This document shows positions 1 to 8,499 of a stretch of DNA of 64,000 bases, in pieces. The translations under genes and the position numbers were made by a program. Source of the DNA: Nocardia alni (GTDB lineage: Bacteria > Actinomycetota > Actinomycetes > Mycobacteriales > Mycobacteriaceae); NCBI RefSeq assembly GCF_019038435.1, contig NZ_JAGPOX010000003.1, forward strand, positions 113,669 to 177,668, written 5' to 3'. The notes beneath the pieces are model-generated. The model did not search any database, was not told the DNA's origin, and worked only from the letters and a program-made list of their open reading frames with translations. How positions within the stretch are numbered: the stretch's first letter is position 1; each line of letters starts with the position of its first letter.

Positions 1-94
1 GGCTGCAACGCATCTGGTGGTTCTGCATTTGGATGGTTCGGTGCGTGTACGGCGTGGGGCGGCGGACTCGCTCCCGGAGGGTGCACAGGAATAA
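1..94 (+). CDS. C-terminal end of an unidentified protein (5' end outside window)
   Basis: An open frame starting at base 2 runs to a TAA at 92-94 and encodes the last 30 residues of a protein with coding-like codon use, ending LPEGAQE. It converges with the ABC1 kinase gene, whose stop is 3 bp away. Too little is present to name a family. It is called because the frame fits a convergent gene end exactly and no other gene covers these bases. Confidence 0.45.
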   Translation, partial: AATHLVVLHLDGSVRVRRGAADSLPEGAQE

Positions 95-97
95 CGC

Positions 98-1483
98 TCA
101 GACCTTCCGGGACGGGTTGCGGCTCGCCCAGGCTTGGTGCTGGCGGCCCAGTTCGGTGGCCGGCTCGTCGCCGTAGAGCCATTCGCGGGAGATTCGGTGC
201 CAGTTCGCGGTGGCGCGTAGTTGGCCGAGGGTGGCGCAGGTCCACAGGTCGACTCTGCGGGAGAACAGGTGTTCCGGCGGCATGTTCTGGTGACGCATTT
301 CGGTGAACTCTTTGACTCGTGGATCGATGATCTGGAGGAAGGCGTCGCAGGCCAGTTCGGGAGTGATCGGCAGGTCGTCGTCGACCAGGCACCATTCTGT
401 CGCGGACAGCAGGTAGGTGTAGCAGTCCTCGGCAGTCACGGTGGATTGGTCCTGGATGACGCCGCGGTTCACCATCAACTGGTAGAGGTCGTCGTATCGG
501 TCCTCGGCGGCGGCGCGTAGACAGGTGGCCTCGAAATCTATGTGCGCCTTGTCCATTCGCTTGTACATGCCGAAATCCACGAATACCACCCGGCCGTCGG
601 GGGCCAGTAGCACATTGCCCGGATGCGGGTCGCCGCAGAATTCGGTGAGCCGGAACATCGAGCCGACGTAGAAGCGGTAGATGATCTCGCCGATGCGGTC
701 GCGGTCGGCTTCCGGAAGCGTGCGTATCGAGTCGAAGCTGATGCCGGGCGAGTATTCGGTCACCAGCACACGGCGGCTGCTGTGCTCCGGAAACGCTTGC
801 GGCACAGTGATGAACGGGTGGTCGGCAAAGATGTTGGCGACGTGGCGCTGGGTCTGCGCCTCGGCGGTGTAGTCGATTTCCCCCTCGAACTGCATGCGAA
901 GTTCGTTGAGCACCCCGGGGGTGAAACCCGGGAGCGCCTGATGCAACATCATCCGCAGCATGCCGAGGTTTCGCAGATCCGCGCGTACGGCCGCGTCGAT
1001 CCCGGGGTACTGCACCTTGACCGCCACTTCGGTGCCGTCGTGCAGCCTGCCCCAGTAGACCTGTCCGATCGATGCCGCGGCGACGGGTTCCGGATCGAAC
1101 TCGGCGAACAACGTCCCCAGCGGTGCGTCGAGATCCTCCTCGATGACCTGGCGCATCGCGTCGAACTCGACCGCGGGCGCCTGGTCGAACAGCGCCGACA
1201 GCGTGCGCTGAAACGACTCGCGGCGAGAAGGGGGCACGAGATCCATGTCGAACAGCGACAGCAACTGCCCCAGTTTCATCACCAGACCCTTCATCTCGCC
1301 GAGCACCTGGACCAGCTGTTCGGCCATTTCCAGGGCCGACTCGTCGGCGAGGCGCGCGCGCACCTGTTCGGACCGGCCGATCATGGACAGTCGGGTACGG
1401 CGTTTGCGGACGGCCTGGGCGGCGGCCACGATTCCCACCTTCGACCCGCGGGCCAGTCGTGACGTCGGAACCTGTTTCGCCAT
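98..1483 (-). CDS. ABC1/UbiB (AarF) family atypical protein kinase-like protein
   Basis: A 461-residue member of the ABC1/UbiB/ADCK superfamily, soluble or membrane-associated ATP-binding proteins linked to lipid or quinone metabolism. Visible family marks are the KxGQ motif (MKLGQLLS, near residue 70), the Ala-rich loop replacing a Gly-rich loop (AAASIGQVY, near 140), the following VAVKVQYPG lysine, the catalytic-loop motif DPHPGN and the metal-binding DFG. The start is ATG 1483 with a GAGGGGAG run upstream; the open frame extends further but into the divergent VOC gene. The physiological substrate is unknown for actinobacterial members. Confidence 0.88.
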   Translation of the reverse strand: MAKQVPTSRLARGSKVGIVAAAQAVRKRRTRLSMIGRSEQVRARLADESALEMAEQLVQVLGEMKGLVMKLGQLLSLFDMDLVPPSRRESFQRTLSALFDQAPAVEFDAMRQVIEEDLDAPLGTLFAEFDPEPVAAASIGQVYWGRLHDGTEVAVKVQYPGIDAAVRADLRNLGMLRMMLHQALPGFTPGVLNELRMQFEGEIDYTAEAQTQRHVANIFADHPFITVPQAFPEHSSRRVLVTEYSPGISFDSIRTLPEADRDRIGEIIYRFYVGSMFRLTEFCGDPHPGNVLLAPDGRVVFVDFGMYKRMDKAHIDFEATCLRAAAEDRYDDLYQLMVNRGVIQDQSTVTAEDCYTYLLSATEWCLVDDDLPITPELACDAFLQIIDPRVKEFTEMRHQNMPPEHLFSRRVDLWTCATLGQLRATANWHRISREWLYGDEPATELGRQHQAWASRNPSRKV

Positions 1484-1606
1484 ATGCGGCGCTCCCCTCG
1501 AGCCCTGATTCGTCCGGGCGATGCTACCTCGTTCGCATCGAAAATACCGGCCGCCCTTCGATATTGGAACGATAGAACCGGAATTCTCGAGGTGTACGGT
1601 CACGTT

Positions 1607-2002
1607 GTGCACCTGGAACTGATCGCCATCGTAGTGGCGGAGTACGACCCCGCGATCGACTTCTTCGTCCGGGTCCTCGGTTTCGAGCTGATCGAGGATT
1701 CGCCCGCCTTGACGACGAACGACGGCCGGCCGAAGCGATGGGTCGTCGTACGACCACCGGGCGCGACCACCGGCATCCTGCTCGCCCGAGCCGACGGTGA
1801 CCGGCAACTTCGCGCGGTGGGCGATCAGGTCGCCGGTCGCGTCGGATTCTTCCTCCGGGTAGACGATTTCGACGCGGAGTACCATCGAATGGCAAGTGCG
1901 GGTGTGGAATTCGTCGGCGAACCCCGCACCGAGCCATATGGGCGAGTCGTGGTCTTCCTCGACATCGCCGGTAACAGATGGGATCTCCTCGGACCGGCGT
2001 GA
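1607..2002 (+). CDS. VOC (glyoxalase/bleomycin-resistance fold) family protein
   Basis: A 131-residue single-domain VOC protein. The two beta-alpha-beta-beta-beta modules are recognisable: the first begins LELIAIVVAEYDPAIDFFVRVLGFEL, the second FFLRVDDFDAEYHRMASAGV and ends VVFLDIAGNRWDLLGP, where Asp/Glu side chains normally help bind metal. GTG 1607 is chosen because the fold begins immediately; GTG 1592 is an alternative. It is divergent from the ABC1 kinase gene with about 120 bp between. Substrate not predictable; such proteins can be dioxygenases, isomerases or binding proteins. Confidence 0.8.
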   Translation: MHLELIAIVVAEYDPAIDFFVRVLGFELIEDSPALTTNDGRPKRWVVVRPPGATTGILLARADGDRQLRAVGDQVAGRVGFFLRVDDFDAEYHRMASAGVEFVGEPRTEPYGRVVVFLDIAGNRWDLLGPA

Positions 2003-2034
2003 GCCGGATCAGGAACGAACCGCCCTCCCTCGCT

Positions 2035-2265
2035 GATCGGACCGTGCGCATCGACGGCTTGATCCACTAGTCGCGCTGGTTCATCCGAGTCGGACAGGTC
2101 GCCATCGCGCAGTGCGAATACGGAAATAGTCTGTGCACGTGCATATTTCGCGATATTTACGCCGTTGGCGGCTGTCGCGTCGGGATAGCGGCGGGCGCGG
2201 TCGTCTTCGTTCATGGCCGCGCCGATTCCTCCTGGTCTGCTGACGCCGGTGATCAGGATGCGGTG
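2035..2265 (-). pseudogene. Decayed remnant of a short-chain dehydrogenase/reductase
   Basis: On the minus strand an open stretch carries two SDR landmarks in the right order: the nucleotide-binding turn ILITGVSRPGGIGAAM and, about 35 residues later, GDLSDSDEPARLVDQAVDAHG, the usual helix before the NAG motif. The segment between them is too short and unlike an SDR, and after DAHGPI the frame loses all similarity, so the NNAG, Ser and YxxxK catalytic parts are missing. I read this as an internally deleted, 3'-truncated SDR relic. The plus strand across the same bases is also open (to a TGA at 2371) but resembles nothing. Confidence 0.5.
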
Positions 2266-2510
2266 TTCCGCGATCTTCGCGACATGATCGCGCGAGGTAA
2301 GGAGTTGACGCCCCAGCGGCAGGTCGAGACGATGCGCCACTACGCCACCGAACCCGTCGCCGATTCGCTCTGATTCCGCCGAGGCGCTCGAGCCGGAAGC
2401 AGGCGTCATTCGCGACACGCGGAGCATTGGCGGGGTGCGTGCGGATGGCTGGCAGACTGACGGCGGCCGGCTGTGCCGACGCCGTCCTCGAGTCCAGATC
2501 GGAGCGAATC

Positions 2511-3413
2511 ATGAAGGCAGTCCGCTTTACCCGGTTCGGAGGGCCGGAGGTCTTGGAGATCGTTGATCTCCCCGATCGGCATCCAGGACCCGGCGAGGTC
2601 CGGATCGCGGTGTGCGCGGCCGGTGTCAACGCCAGCGACTGGAAGAAGCGCCAAGGGCTGATGGACCCGGATCTTCCGCAGACGCTGGGGCACGAGGCGG
2701 CCGGCGTGGTCGACGAGCTCGGCGAGGGTGTTATGGATGTGGCCATCGGCGATCGCGTATTCGGCGTCAACGCCGAGGGGATCGCGCAGGCCGAGCTGGC
2801 GGTGCTGTCCTATTACGCGCCGATCCCGCCGTCGCTCGACTTCGCCGCGGCTGCCGCGTTGCCCGCGGCCGTGGAGACGGCCACTCGCGCGCTCGACCAG
2901 CTCGGCGTCGGGAGTGCTCGTACGGTGCTGATCAACGGCGCGTCCGGGAGCGTCGGTGGTGCCGCGGTCCAGCTCGCGGTCGTGCGCGGGGCGCGGGTGA
3001 TCGGCACCGCCGGTCCGGCGAACCATGAATACCTTCGCTCATTGGGGGCCGAGCCCGTCGCCTACGGCGAGGGCATGGTCGAGCGGGTTCGCGCGTTTGC
3101 GCCCGACGGTGTCGACTTGGCGCTCGACGTCGCCGGAAGCGGGGTCCTGCCCGAGCTCATCGAGCTCGCGGGTGGTGCGGAGCATGTCATCACCATCGCC
3201 GACTTCGGCGGCGCTCAGGAGTACGGAGTGCGGTTCAGCCGTGGGGATTCCGGCCGCGCGCTCCACGCGCTGGGCCAGATCGGTGAGTTGATCGATTCCG
3301 GACGTTTCTCGCTCCCGGTCGGGCAGACCTTCCCGCTCGCCGAGGTCGCCGAGGCGCACCGGGTGGGTGAACAGGGCGGCGTGCGCGGGAAGCTCGTGCT
3401 GCTGGTGGGCTGA
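2511..3413 (+). CDS. Zinc-independent MDR-family NADPH:quinone oxidoreductase
   Basis: A 300-residue medium-chain dehydrogenase/reductase of the quinone oxidoreductase type. The N-terminal GroES-like domain begins MKAVRFTRFGGPEVLEI and contains CAAGVNASDWKKRQG and LGHEAAGVVDELGEGV. The Rossmann domain has INGASGSVGGAAVQLA as its AXXGXXG nucleotide loop. The structural and catalytic zinc cysteines of classical alcohol dehydrogenases are absent, typical for QOR. Start ATG 2511 has GGAG 7 nt upstream. Presumed cytosolic reducer of quinones or enones; it stands alone. Confidence 0.88.
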   Translation: MKAVRFTRFGGPEVLEIVDLPDRHPGPGEVRIAVCAAGVNASDWKKRQGLMDPDLPQTLGHEAAGVVDELGEGVMDVAIGDRVFGVNAEGIAQAELAVLSYYAPIPPSLDFAAAAALPAAVETATRALDQLGVGSARTVLINGASGSVGGAAVQLAVVRGARVIGTAGPANHEYLRSLGAEPVAYGEGMVERVRAFAPDGVDLALDVAGSGVLPELIELAGGAEHVITIADFGGAQEYGVRFSRGDSGRALHALGQIGELIDSGRFSLPVGQTFPLAEVAEAHRVGEQGGVRGKLVLLVG

Positions 3414-3512
3414 GGCGGCGCTACAGCTGATTCCAAGCTGGGACCTAACGGCGACATAGCGTTCGCCGGTTGGCTGGTCATCGGAACATTCCCTACTTGG
3501 AAAGGTGTTTCC

Positions 3513-4037
3513 ATGACACAAAACCGCGGTGTCCGCCTCGCGGCGCGAATCGCTGTCGCGGGTGCGCTGGTTGTTACCCCGATCGCGGCGCTGGCTGCTC
3601 CGGCGCTGGCTGCTCCGGTATCCCCGGGGTATCAGCAGCAGGGCCCGCAGCCTGGTGGTTGCCAGGGTGCTCCGAACTGCCAGCCCGGTCAGCCGGGTGG
3701 GCCGGGGCAAGGACGTCCCGGTCAGCCTGGTGGTCCCGGTCAGGGGCGTCCCGGTCAGCCCGGTGGGCCTGGCCAAGGACATCCCGGTGGGCCCGGGCAG
3801 AATCAGCCTGGTCGTCCCGGTCAGCCGGGTCAGCCGGGTCAGCCCGGTGGGCCTGGTCAAGGGCGTCCGGGTCAGCCGGGTGGTCCGGGTCAGGGGCGTC
3901 CGGGTCAGCCTGGTGGTCCCGGTCAAGGTCAGCCTGGTGGACCCGGTCACGGTCAGCCGGGTCAGCCCGGTGGTCCCGGTCAGGGACGTCCCGGTCAGCC
4001 CGGCGACACCAACCCGCTGCTGCCCCCGGGTAACTGA
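3513..4037 (+). CDS. Secreted collagen-like Gly-Pro-Gln repeat protein
   Basis: A 174-residue protein with an N-terminal signal peptide ([21 protein letters not shown], cleavage likely in the AAPALAAP region) followed by about 125 residues of low-complexity [11 protein letters not shown] and [10 protein letters not shown] units, ending NPLLPPGN. Glycine falls frequently at every third position, as in collagen-like bacterial proteins, but the register is not strict. RBS GGAAAGG lies 8 nt before ATG. Pro/Gly-rich exported proteins of this kind are common in Nocardia and mycobacteria and may be surface or wall-associated; no function can be assigned. The reverse strand is open only because of the repeat. 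Confidence 0.8.
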   Translation: MTQNRGVRLAARIAVAGALVVTPIAALAAPALAAPVSPGYQQQGPQPGGCQGAPNCQPGQPGGPGQGRPGQPGGPGQGRPGQPGGPGQGHPGGPGQNQPGRPGQPGQPGQPGGPGQGRPGQPGGPGQGRPGQPGGPGQGQPGGPGHGQPGQPGGPGQGRPGQPGDTNPLLPPGN

Positions 4038-4083
4038 TCTCGTAAGTGCGATCCGCACGTCAACGACTGGGTGAAAGTTCAAT

Positions 4084-4114
4084 GCCGACAACAGCTTCGG
4101 TGCTCGTTGTCGGC
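4084..4114 (+). terminator. Hairpin downstream of collagen-like gene
   Basis: A perfect 9-bp inverted repeat, GCCGACAAC at 4084-4092 and GTTGTCGGC at 4106-4114, with a 13-nt loop, lies 46 bp after the stop. There is no U tract, as usual for actinobacterial terminators. Confidence 0.6.
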
Positions 4115-4695
4115 GCTTACCCTCCAGCGCCGGGTCGATGACGGAGCGACCGCGCACAGTCCGGACCGGTCTTCGGGGAGACCGGTCCTCGACCTGTTCC
4201 GCTAACCTTTATGCAGCGCAGGGTAATCAATCGGCTACGAAGCCAGTCACCCTTAGCGACACAATCATTCGTCGAGCAGAACCTGGCCTGAATCGTCGCT
4301 CTCGACAGCCTGATTCCCAGTACACGGCCTCGACCAGGCACAGCGGTCACGGCAATTTCGTGATCGGACCGGACCGTCGATAGACCGTTCCGGTTGATGC
4401 CATAGCAGTCGGTTCGTCCGTATCCGTCGCGCGCCGGTCTCGATTCAGTGCGCGGCCCCTCGTAGTCCACCGGAAAATCCTTGCTCCAGCAATCCCGAGC
4501 GCAGACGCTCGGTATCACCGAGGCGGCAGATGATCGGCGGGCAGGGTGCAGTGTCGGCGAACATGCCAGCCGGATCGGCCTCGCATGTGCCCGCATCCCG
4601 TGCAGGACGGTCGTTGTGGGTAGGTACGCAGAGGTAGCGGCCGTTTCGAGGCCGCCGACGGCCGCAACCCCGAAGGATCACCGCAACCTCCCAGC
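4115..4695. other. Intergenic stretch without recognisable gene
   Basis: Several short open frames exist on both strands but none has an RBS, actinobacterial third-position bias or a recognisable domain. Base composition is less GC-biased than the neighbours. Presumably holds the GntR promoter. Confidence 0.4.
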
Positions 4696-4722
4696 GTCTA
4701 AGATGCATCTTGTGTCTAAGAC
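4696..4722 (+). promoter_or_regulatory. Candidate GntR operator overlapping the gntR start codon
   Basis: GTCTAAGA occurs twice 18 bp apart (4696 and 4714). The second copy lies in the perfect inverted repeat GTCT-A-AGAC (4714-4722), and between them is the palindrome AAGATGCATCTT (4700-4711), which contains the ATG. FadR-subfamily GntR sites have the form GT-N-AC palindrome, so autoregulation is plausible. Inference only. Confidence 0.4.
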
Positions 4723-5353
4723 GTATTCATCGGCCGAGCGAGCCTATCGAGAGGTCAAGGAGCGGATCCTGGCCGGGGCGCTGCCGGGCGGGGAGCTGGT
4801 CAGCGAGGGGGAGATCGCGGCGGATCTGGGTACTTCGCGTACTCCGGTGCGGGAGGCGTTTCTGCGGCTGGAGACCGAGGGGTGGATGAAGCTGTACCCC
4901 AAGCGGGGCGCGTTGGTGGTGCCGGTTCCGATGGGGGAGGCCGAACATGTGCTGCACGCCCGGTATGTGGTGGAGACGGCCGCCGTGCGGGCGCTGGTCG
5001 AGGCGGAGCGCGGCACGGTTGCCGGGGCGATGCGCGAGGTTGTCGCGCACCAGCGCGAGCTGGCCGCCGCCGGTGATCTCGACGAGTTCGCCGCGATGGA
5101 CACCGAATTCCATCGCGTGCTCGTCGTCGCGGCGGGAAATCCATTGCTGACGGGCTTCTACGACTCCCTGCGGGAGCGGCAGCGACGCATGAACAGTGTT
5201 GCCTTGCACAGTCATTCGAGCAGCGCCGACCATATCGTGGAGCAGCATTCCCGCCTGGCGGATCAGGTCGCGGCCGGTGATGCCGACGGCTTCGCCGCGT
5301 CGCTCGCCGAGCATCTGTCGGGTGTGCACAAGGTGGAATTGAAGGGGTTGTGA
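4703..5353 (+). CDS. GntR family regulator, FadR/FCD subfamily
   Basis: A 216-residue repressor. The N-terminal winged helix (SAERAYREVKERILAGALPGGELVSEGEIAADLGTSRTPVREAF split over residues about 8-52) is classical GntR. The C-terminal all-helical FCD domain shows the metal/ligand residues in FAAMDTEFHRVLV and HIVEQHSRLADQVAAGD and EHLSGVHK. Start ATG 4703 has no Shine-Dalgarno, so the mRNA may be leaderless; GTG 4712 is an alternative. Its TGA overlaps the MFS start (TGATG), so the two are cotranscribed and the regulator probably senses the transporter's substrate or a metabolite of it. Confidence 0.9.
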   Translation: MHLVSKTYSSAERAYREVKERILAGALPGGELVSEGEIAADLGTSRTPVREAFLRLETEGWMKLYPKRGALVVPVPMGEAEHVLHARYVVETAAVRALVEAERGTVAGAMREVVAHQRELAAAGDLDEFAAMDTEFHRVLVVAAGNPLLTGFYDSLRERQRRMNSVALHSHSSSADHIVEQHSRLADQVAAGDADGFAASLAEHLSGVHKVELKGL

Positions 5354-6591
5354 TGACGAGATCGGCGATCCTGGCCGAGCAACCGGCCGAATCGGGTGTT
5401 GCGGCGCGCACATGGTGGGGCGCGGCCGCGGCGATGTTCGCGATCGCTTGGGGCGGAAACGAATTCACGCCGCTGCTGGTGATGTACAAGAGTCACGGGC
5501 TGTCGGTGACCACCGTGGATGTGCTGCTGTTCGACTACGTTCTCGGCATCGTGCCCGCGCTGCTGATCGGCGGGCCGCTGTCGGACCGTTTCGGGCGCCG
5601 CCGGCTCATGCGCCCGGCGCCGCTGATCGGTGCGGCCGGGTCGGTGTTGCTGGCCGTCGGCGCCGATTCGGTGGCGCTGCTGTCGCTGGGGCGGGTGTTG
5701 TGCGGTGTGGCTCTGGGATTGGCGATGGCCGTGGGCGGTAGCTGGGTGAAGGAGTTGTCCCAGCCGCCGTACGCATCCGCGGGCGTCGTCGGCAGCGGCG
5801 CGCGCCGGTCGGCGATGAGCCTGACCGCGGGGTTCGCGCTGGGTGCGGGCGCCGCCGGGGTCCTGGCACAGTGGGCGCCCTGGCCGAATACGCTCGCGTA
5901 CCTGGTCAACGTGGTGTTGTGCGTGATCGCCGCGGTGTGGGTGACGCGTGTTCCGGAGACGGTGTCGCGGCCGTCGAATCCGGGTCGCCTGATCGACGAT
6001 CTGAAGATTCCGGTATCGGGTCATCGCCGGTTCCTGTGTGTGGCTCTGCCGGTCGCGGTGTGGGTGTTCGCCTCGGTGGGCACGGCGTACGCGGTCCTGC
6101 CGACGTTGCTGATGGGCAAGGTCCGTGGGGTGCCGATCGCGTTCTCCGCCGTGCTCACCGTGCTCACCCTGGGCTGCGGGTTCACCGTTCAATCGGTGGC
6201 CCGGCGCATCGACCGCCCCGGCACGGCTCGCATCGCGGTGATCGCGCTGACCCTGGTGACCGTCGGAATGGCCGTCGCCGCGTGCGCCGCCGCCACGCTG
6301 ACGCTGTGGGTGGCGCTGATCGCGGCGGTGATGCTGGGGTGCGGAAACGGCATCGGTCTGGTCGCCGGGCTGCAGGAGATCGAACGCCTCGCGGGTCCCG
6401 CCGACCTGGCCGGGCTGAACGCGGTCTTCTACTCGGTCAGCTATATCGGATTCGGCCTGCCCGCTCTGTTCGCGTACCTGAACCAGAGCGCGGGCATCGG
6501 ATATCCGGTGATGCTGGTGGCCGGCGCGTTGGTGGCAATCGCCTGCCTGACCGTGGTGGCACGCAATTACCGTGCTGTGTCGCATGAGTGA
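5353..6591 (+). CDS. MFS transporter
   Basis: A 412-residue major facilitator with about 12 hydrophobic segments. The signature loop between helices 2 and 3 is GGPLSDRFGRRRLMRPAP (near residue 75); the equivalent in the second half is QSVARRIDRPG. Translationally coupled to the upstream gntR gene by a 1-nt overlap. Substrate unknown; the FadR-type regulator suggests a carboxylic acid or a drug-like compound. Confidence 0.88.
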   Translation: MTRSAILAEQPAESGVAARTWWGAAAAMFAIAWGGNEFTPLLVMYKSHGLSVTTVDVLLFDYVLGIVPALLIGGPLSDRFGRRRLMRPAPLIGAAGSVLLAVGADSVALLSLGRVLCGVALGLAMAVGGSWVKELSQPPYASAGVVGSGARRSAMSLTAGFALGAGAAGVLAQWAPWPNTLAYLVNVVLCVIAAVWVTRVPETVSRPSNPGRLIDDLKIPVSGHRRFLCVALPVAVWVFASVGTAYAVLPTLLMGKVRGVPIAFSAVLTVLTLGCGFTVQSVARRIDRPGTARIAVIALTLVTVGMAVAACAAATLTLWVALIAAVMLGCGNGIGLVAGLQEIERLAGPADLAGLNAVFYSVSYIGFGLPALFAYLNQSAGIGYPVMLVAGALVAIACLTVVARNYRAVSHE

Positions 6592-6665
6592 CAGACGATC
6601 TCCCCGCGCCGCTCGCCGGTCGGTGCAAGACGGCATGATGGGGGAATGGCTGAGCGGGTGAGTGC

Positions 6666-7370
6666 ATGCGTGGATTACTGACATTGATCGTTGTGCTGGC
6701 GATTGCGCTGGTTGTCGGCGATCGGGTCGGGGTCGTGCTGGCGCAGAACGAGATCGGCCGCAAGGTCGCCGCCGAGTACAACCTGGCGCGGCAACCGAGT
6801 GTGAGCATCCGCGGCATCCCGTTCCTGACGCAGGCGGTCAGCGGCAAGTATCACGACATCGACATCCGGGTCGGCGATTGGAGCGGGCAGGGGATCTCCG
6901 TCCATGACCTCGATGTCACGCTGACCGACGTTTCCGCGCCGCTGAGCGACGTCATTCACAACCGGACGTCGAACCTTGTCGCGGCCACGGCGTCGGCGAC
7001 TGCCCTGGTTCCCTACGACACCGTGCGCGGCTACGCGCCATCGGGAGTGGAGTCGATCACCAACGGCTCGGACGGGTTGCACGTCAGCGGGACGTTCAAG
7101 GTCGAGGGGATCCCGGTGCCCGCGACGGTCGTCGTCACCGTCGCACCGACCGACGACGGCATCAAGGTCACTCCGGTCTCGGTGCAGGCCAGGGCCGGCG
7201 GGCCGACGTTGTCTCTGTCGGCGCTGCGCCAGGCCCTCACCTTCACCGTGCCGCTGCAGCGACTGCCGCTCGGCGCGCGGTTGACGGCCATCCAGCCGAG
7301 CGCCGACGGTCTCGAGGTGACCGCCGTGGCTCACGACGTGCACTTCTCCGACCTACCGGCGGCGTCCTAA
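6666..7370 (+). CDS. LmeA-like DUF2993 phospholipid-binding protein
   Basis: A 234-residue DUF2993 protein with one N-terminal hydrophobic signal or anchor (LLTLIVVLAIALVVGDRVGV). The mature part begins AQNEIGRKVAAEYN and contains the family's repeated beta segments, such as SVSIRGIPFLTQAVSGKYHDIDIRV and LDVTLTDVSAPLSDV. In mycobacteria LmeA is a periplasmic phosphatidylinositol-binding protein needed for lipomannan/mannan maturation; a similar envelope role is inferred here. The gene is probably monocistronic. Confidence 0.82.
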   Translation: MRGLLTLIVVLAIALVVGDRVGVVLAQNEIGRKVAAEYNLARQPSVSIRGIPFLTQAVSGKYHDIDIRVGDWSGQGISVHDLDVTLTDVSAPLSDVIHNRTSNLVAATASATALVPYDTVRGYAPSGVESITNGSDGLHVSGTFKVEGIPVPATVVVTVAPTDDGIKVTPVSVQARAGGPTLSLSALRQALTFTVPLQRLPLGARLTAIQPSADGLEVTAVAHDVHFSDLPAAS

Positions 7371-7380
7371 CCGTCATCGG

Positions 7381-7396
7381 TTGTCCGCGCGGACAA
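7381..7396. terminator. 16-bp perfect palindrome after lmeA-like gene
   Basis: TTGTCCGCGCGGACAA lies 10 bp downstream of the lmeA-like stop. It could fold as a 6-bp stem with a GCGC loop (terminator) or bind a dimeric regulator of the gene at 7546. Confidence 0.4.
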
Positions 7397-7545
7397 TTGC
7401 CGGCTGGTCTCGTGACCCACATGCGCCACACGTACAGATCCGCGCTACCTTGACAGGCGTGCAGCCAGGAGAGGGCGTCGGCGGGGAGTCTGGTCGACAT
7501 GCGACGCCGGAAGAGGCCCCCTTTTTTCTCGAAGAATGATGGAGT

Positions 7546-8454
7546 ATGGACGGCGTATTCGCGTTGTGGTCGGCACCGAGAGGGACGGATCGGCCCGAGC
7601 TTTCCCGGTTGGAACTGCTCGCACTGTGTATGTCGGTATCGGAATGGCGCCGGCACCATGGACCGGCGATGTTGTACTGCGATGAACCGTATGCCCGCTA
7701 TCTGGAACAACTCGGTCTGATCGACCTGTGGGACAACGTCGATGTTCAGTTGTTCACCTCGATGCGATCGTTGGATGTCGATCCGAAAGCGTATTTCAGC
7801 CTGGCACGCATACTCGCCGTCGGCGCCGCCCGGATTCCGTTCACGTCGCTCGACTGCGACTTGATCGTATGGCGAAGCCTGGCACAGGAATTCGATCCCC
7901 AAGGCATCGCATTCACCCACTGGGAATCGACCTGGCCTTCCACCTGGTACCCACCGCTGGACGAACTGCGAACGCCGGACGCCTACACTCTCGACCCCGG
8001 ACGCGACTGGACCCTCAACGCCGCCAACGTAAGCCTGCTCCATTTCGGTGATAAAGCCACCCGGGTACGCGACGCCTACGTCGAGGAGGCGACGCGGTTC
8101 ATCGTGGGCAACCCGGGCCGAACTCACCACGAGGTCGGCCTGGCGCGAGAGCTGTTGTTCGCCGAACAACGCATTCTCCCGGTCATCGCGCGCGAGCACG
8201 GCATCACCCCGACCCCGATAATCAACGCCGTCCATTCACCGCGAGCCGGTGAATTCATCACCCACGACCCGCGATACGGCGAATGGAACAATCTCCACAT
8301 CGTCAGACAGCCCACCGGGATTACCCATCTGTGGTATCACAAAGCCTGGCGTGAGGATCCCCGGCTGCACGCGGTGGAGTACATTCTCGCCACCAAGCTG
8401 AAGTCCGATCACCCGAAAGCCGCCGATATGCTGGCCGCAGCATTGATTCGGTAA
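7546..8454 (+). CDS. Orphan glycosyltransferase-like protein
   Basis: A 302-residue protein I do not firmly recognise. The block FSLARILAVGAARIPFTSLDCDLIVW (residues about 84-110) is like the DxD region of GT-A folds and resembles the DUF6734 family, where a similar hydrophobic-DxD segment precedes LW. Downstream it has HWESTWPSTWYPP and repeated aromatic residues suited to a sugar site. No signal peptide or membrane segment. The ATG follows GGAG with only 1 nt spacing, so the exact start is uncertain. No partner genes for a glycan pathway are adjacent. Confidence 0.55.
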   Translation: MDGVFALWSAPRGTDRPELSRLELLALCMSVSEWRRHHGPAMLYCDEPYARYLEQLGLIDLWDNVDVQLFTSMRSLDVDPKAYFSLARILAVGAARIPFTSLDCDLIVWRSLAQEFDPQGIAFTHWESTWPSTWYPPLDELRTPDAYTLDPGRDWTLNAANVSLLHFGDKATRVRDAYVEEATRFIVGNPGRTHHEVGLARELLFAEQRILPVIAREHGITPTPIINAVHSPRAGEFITHDPRYGEWNNLHIVRQPTGITHLWYHKAWREDPRLHAVEYILATKLKSDHPKAADMLAAALIR

Positions 8455-8499
8455 GCATCGAACCCTGGTCGAAAGCCATTGCCTTGCAGTCGAAGTCGG

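Noticed and set aside
2125..2373. Plus-strand open frame ending METMRHYATEPVADSL-like
   Set aside because: No start with RBS and no family resemblance; the minus strand of the same region carries SDR motifs.
3039..4157. Antisense frame with Thr-Gly-Leu-Thr repeats opposite the collagen-like gene
   Set aside because: The plus strand has a signal peptide, RBS and coherent repeat; the minus product is only its shadow.
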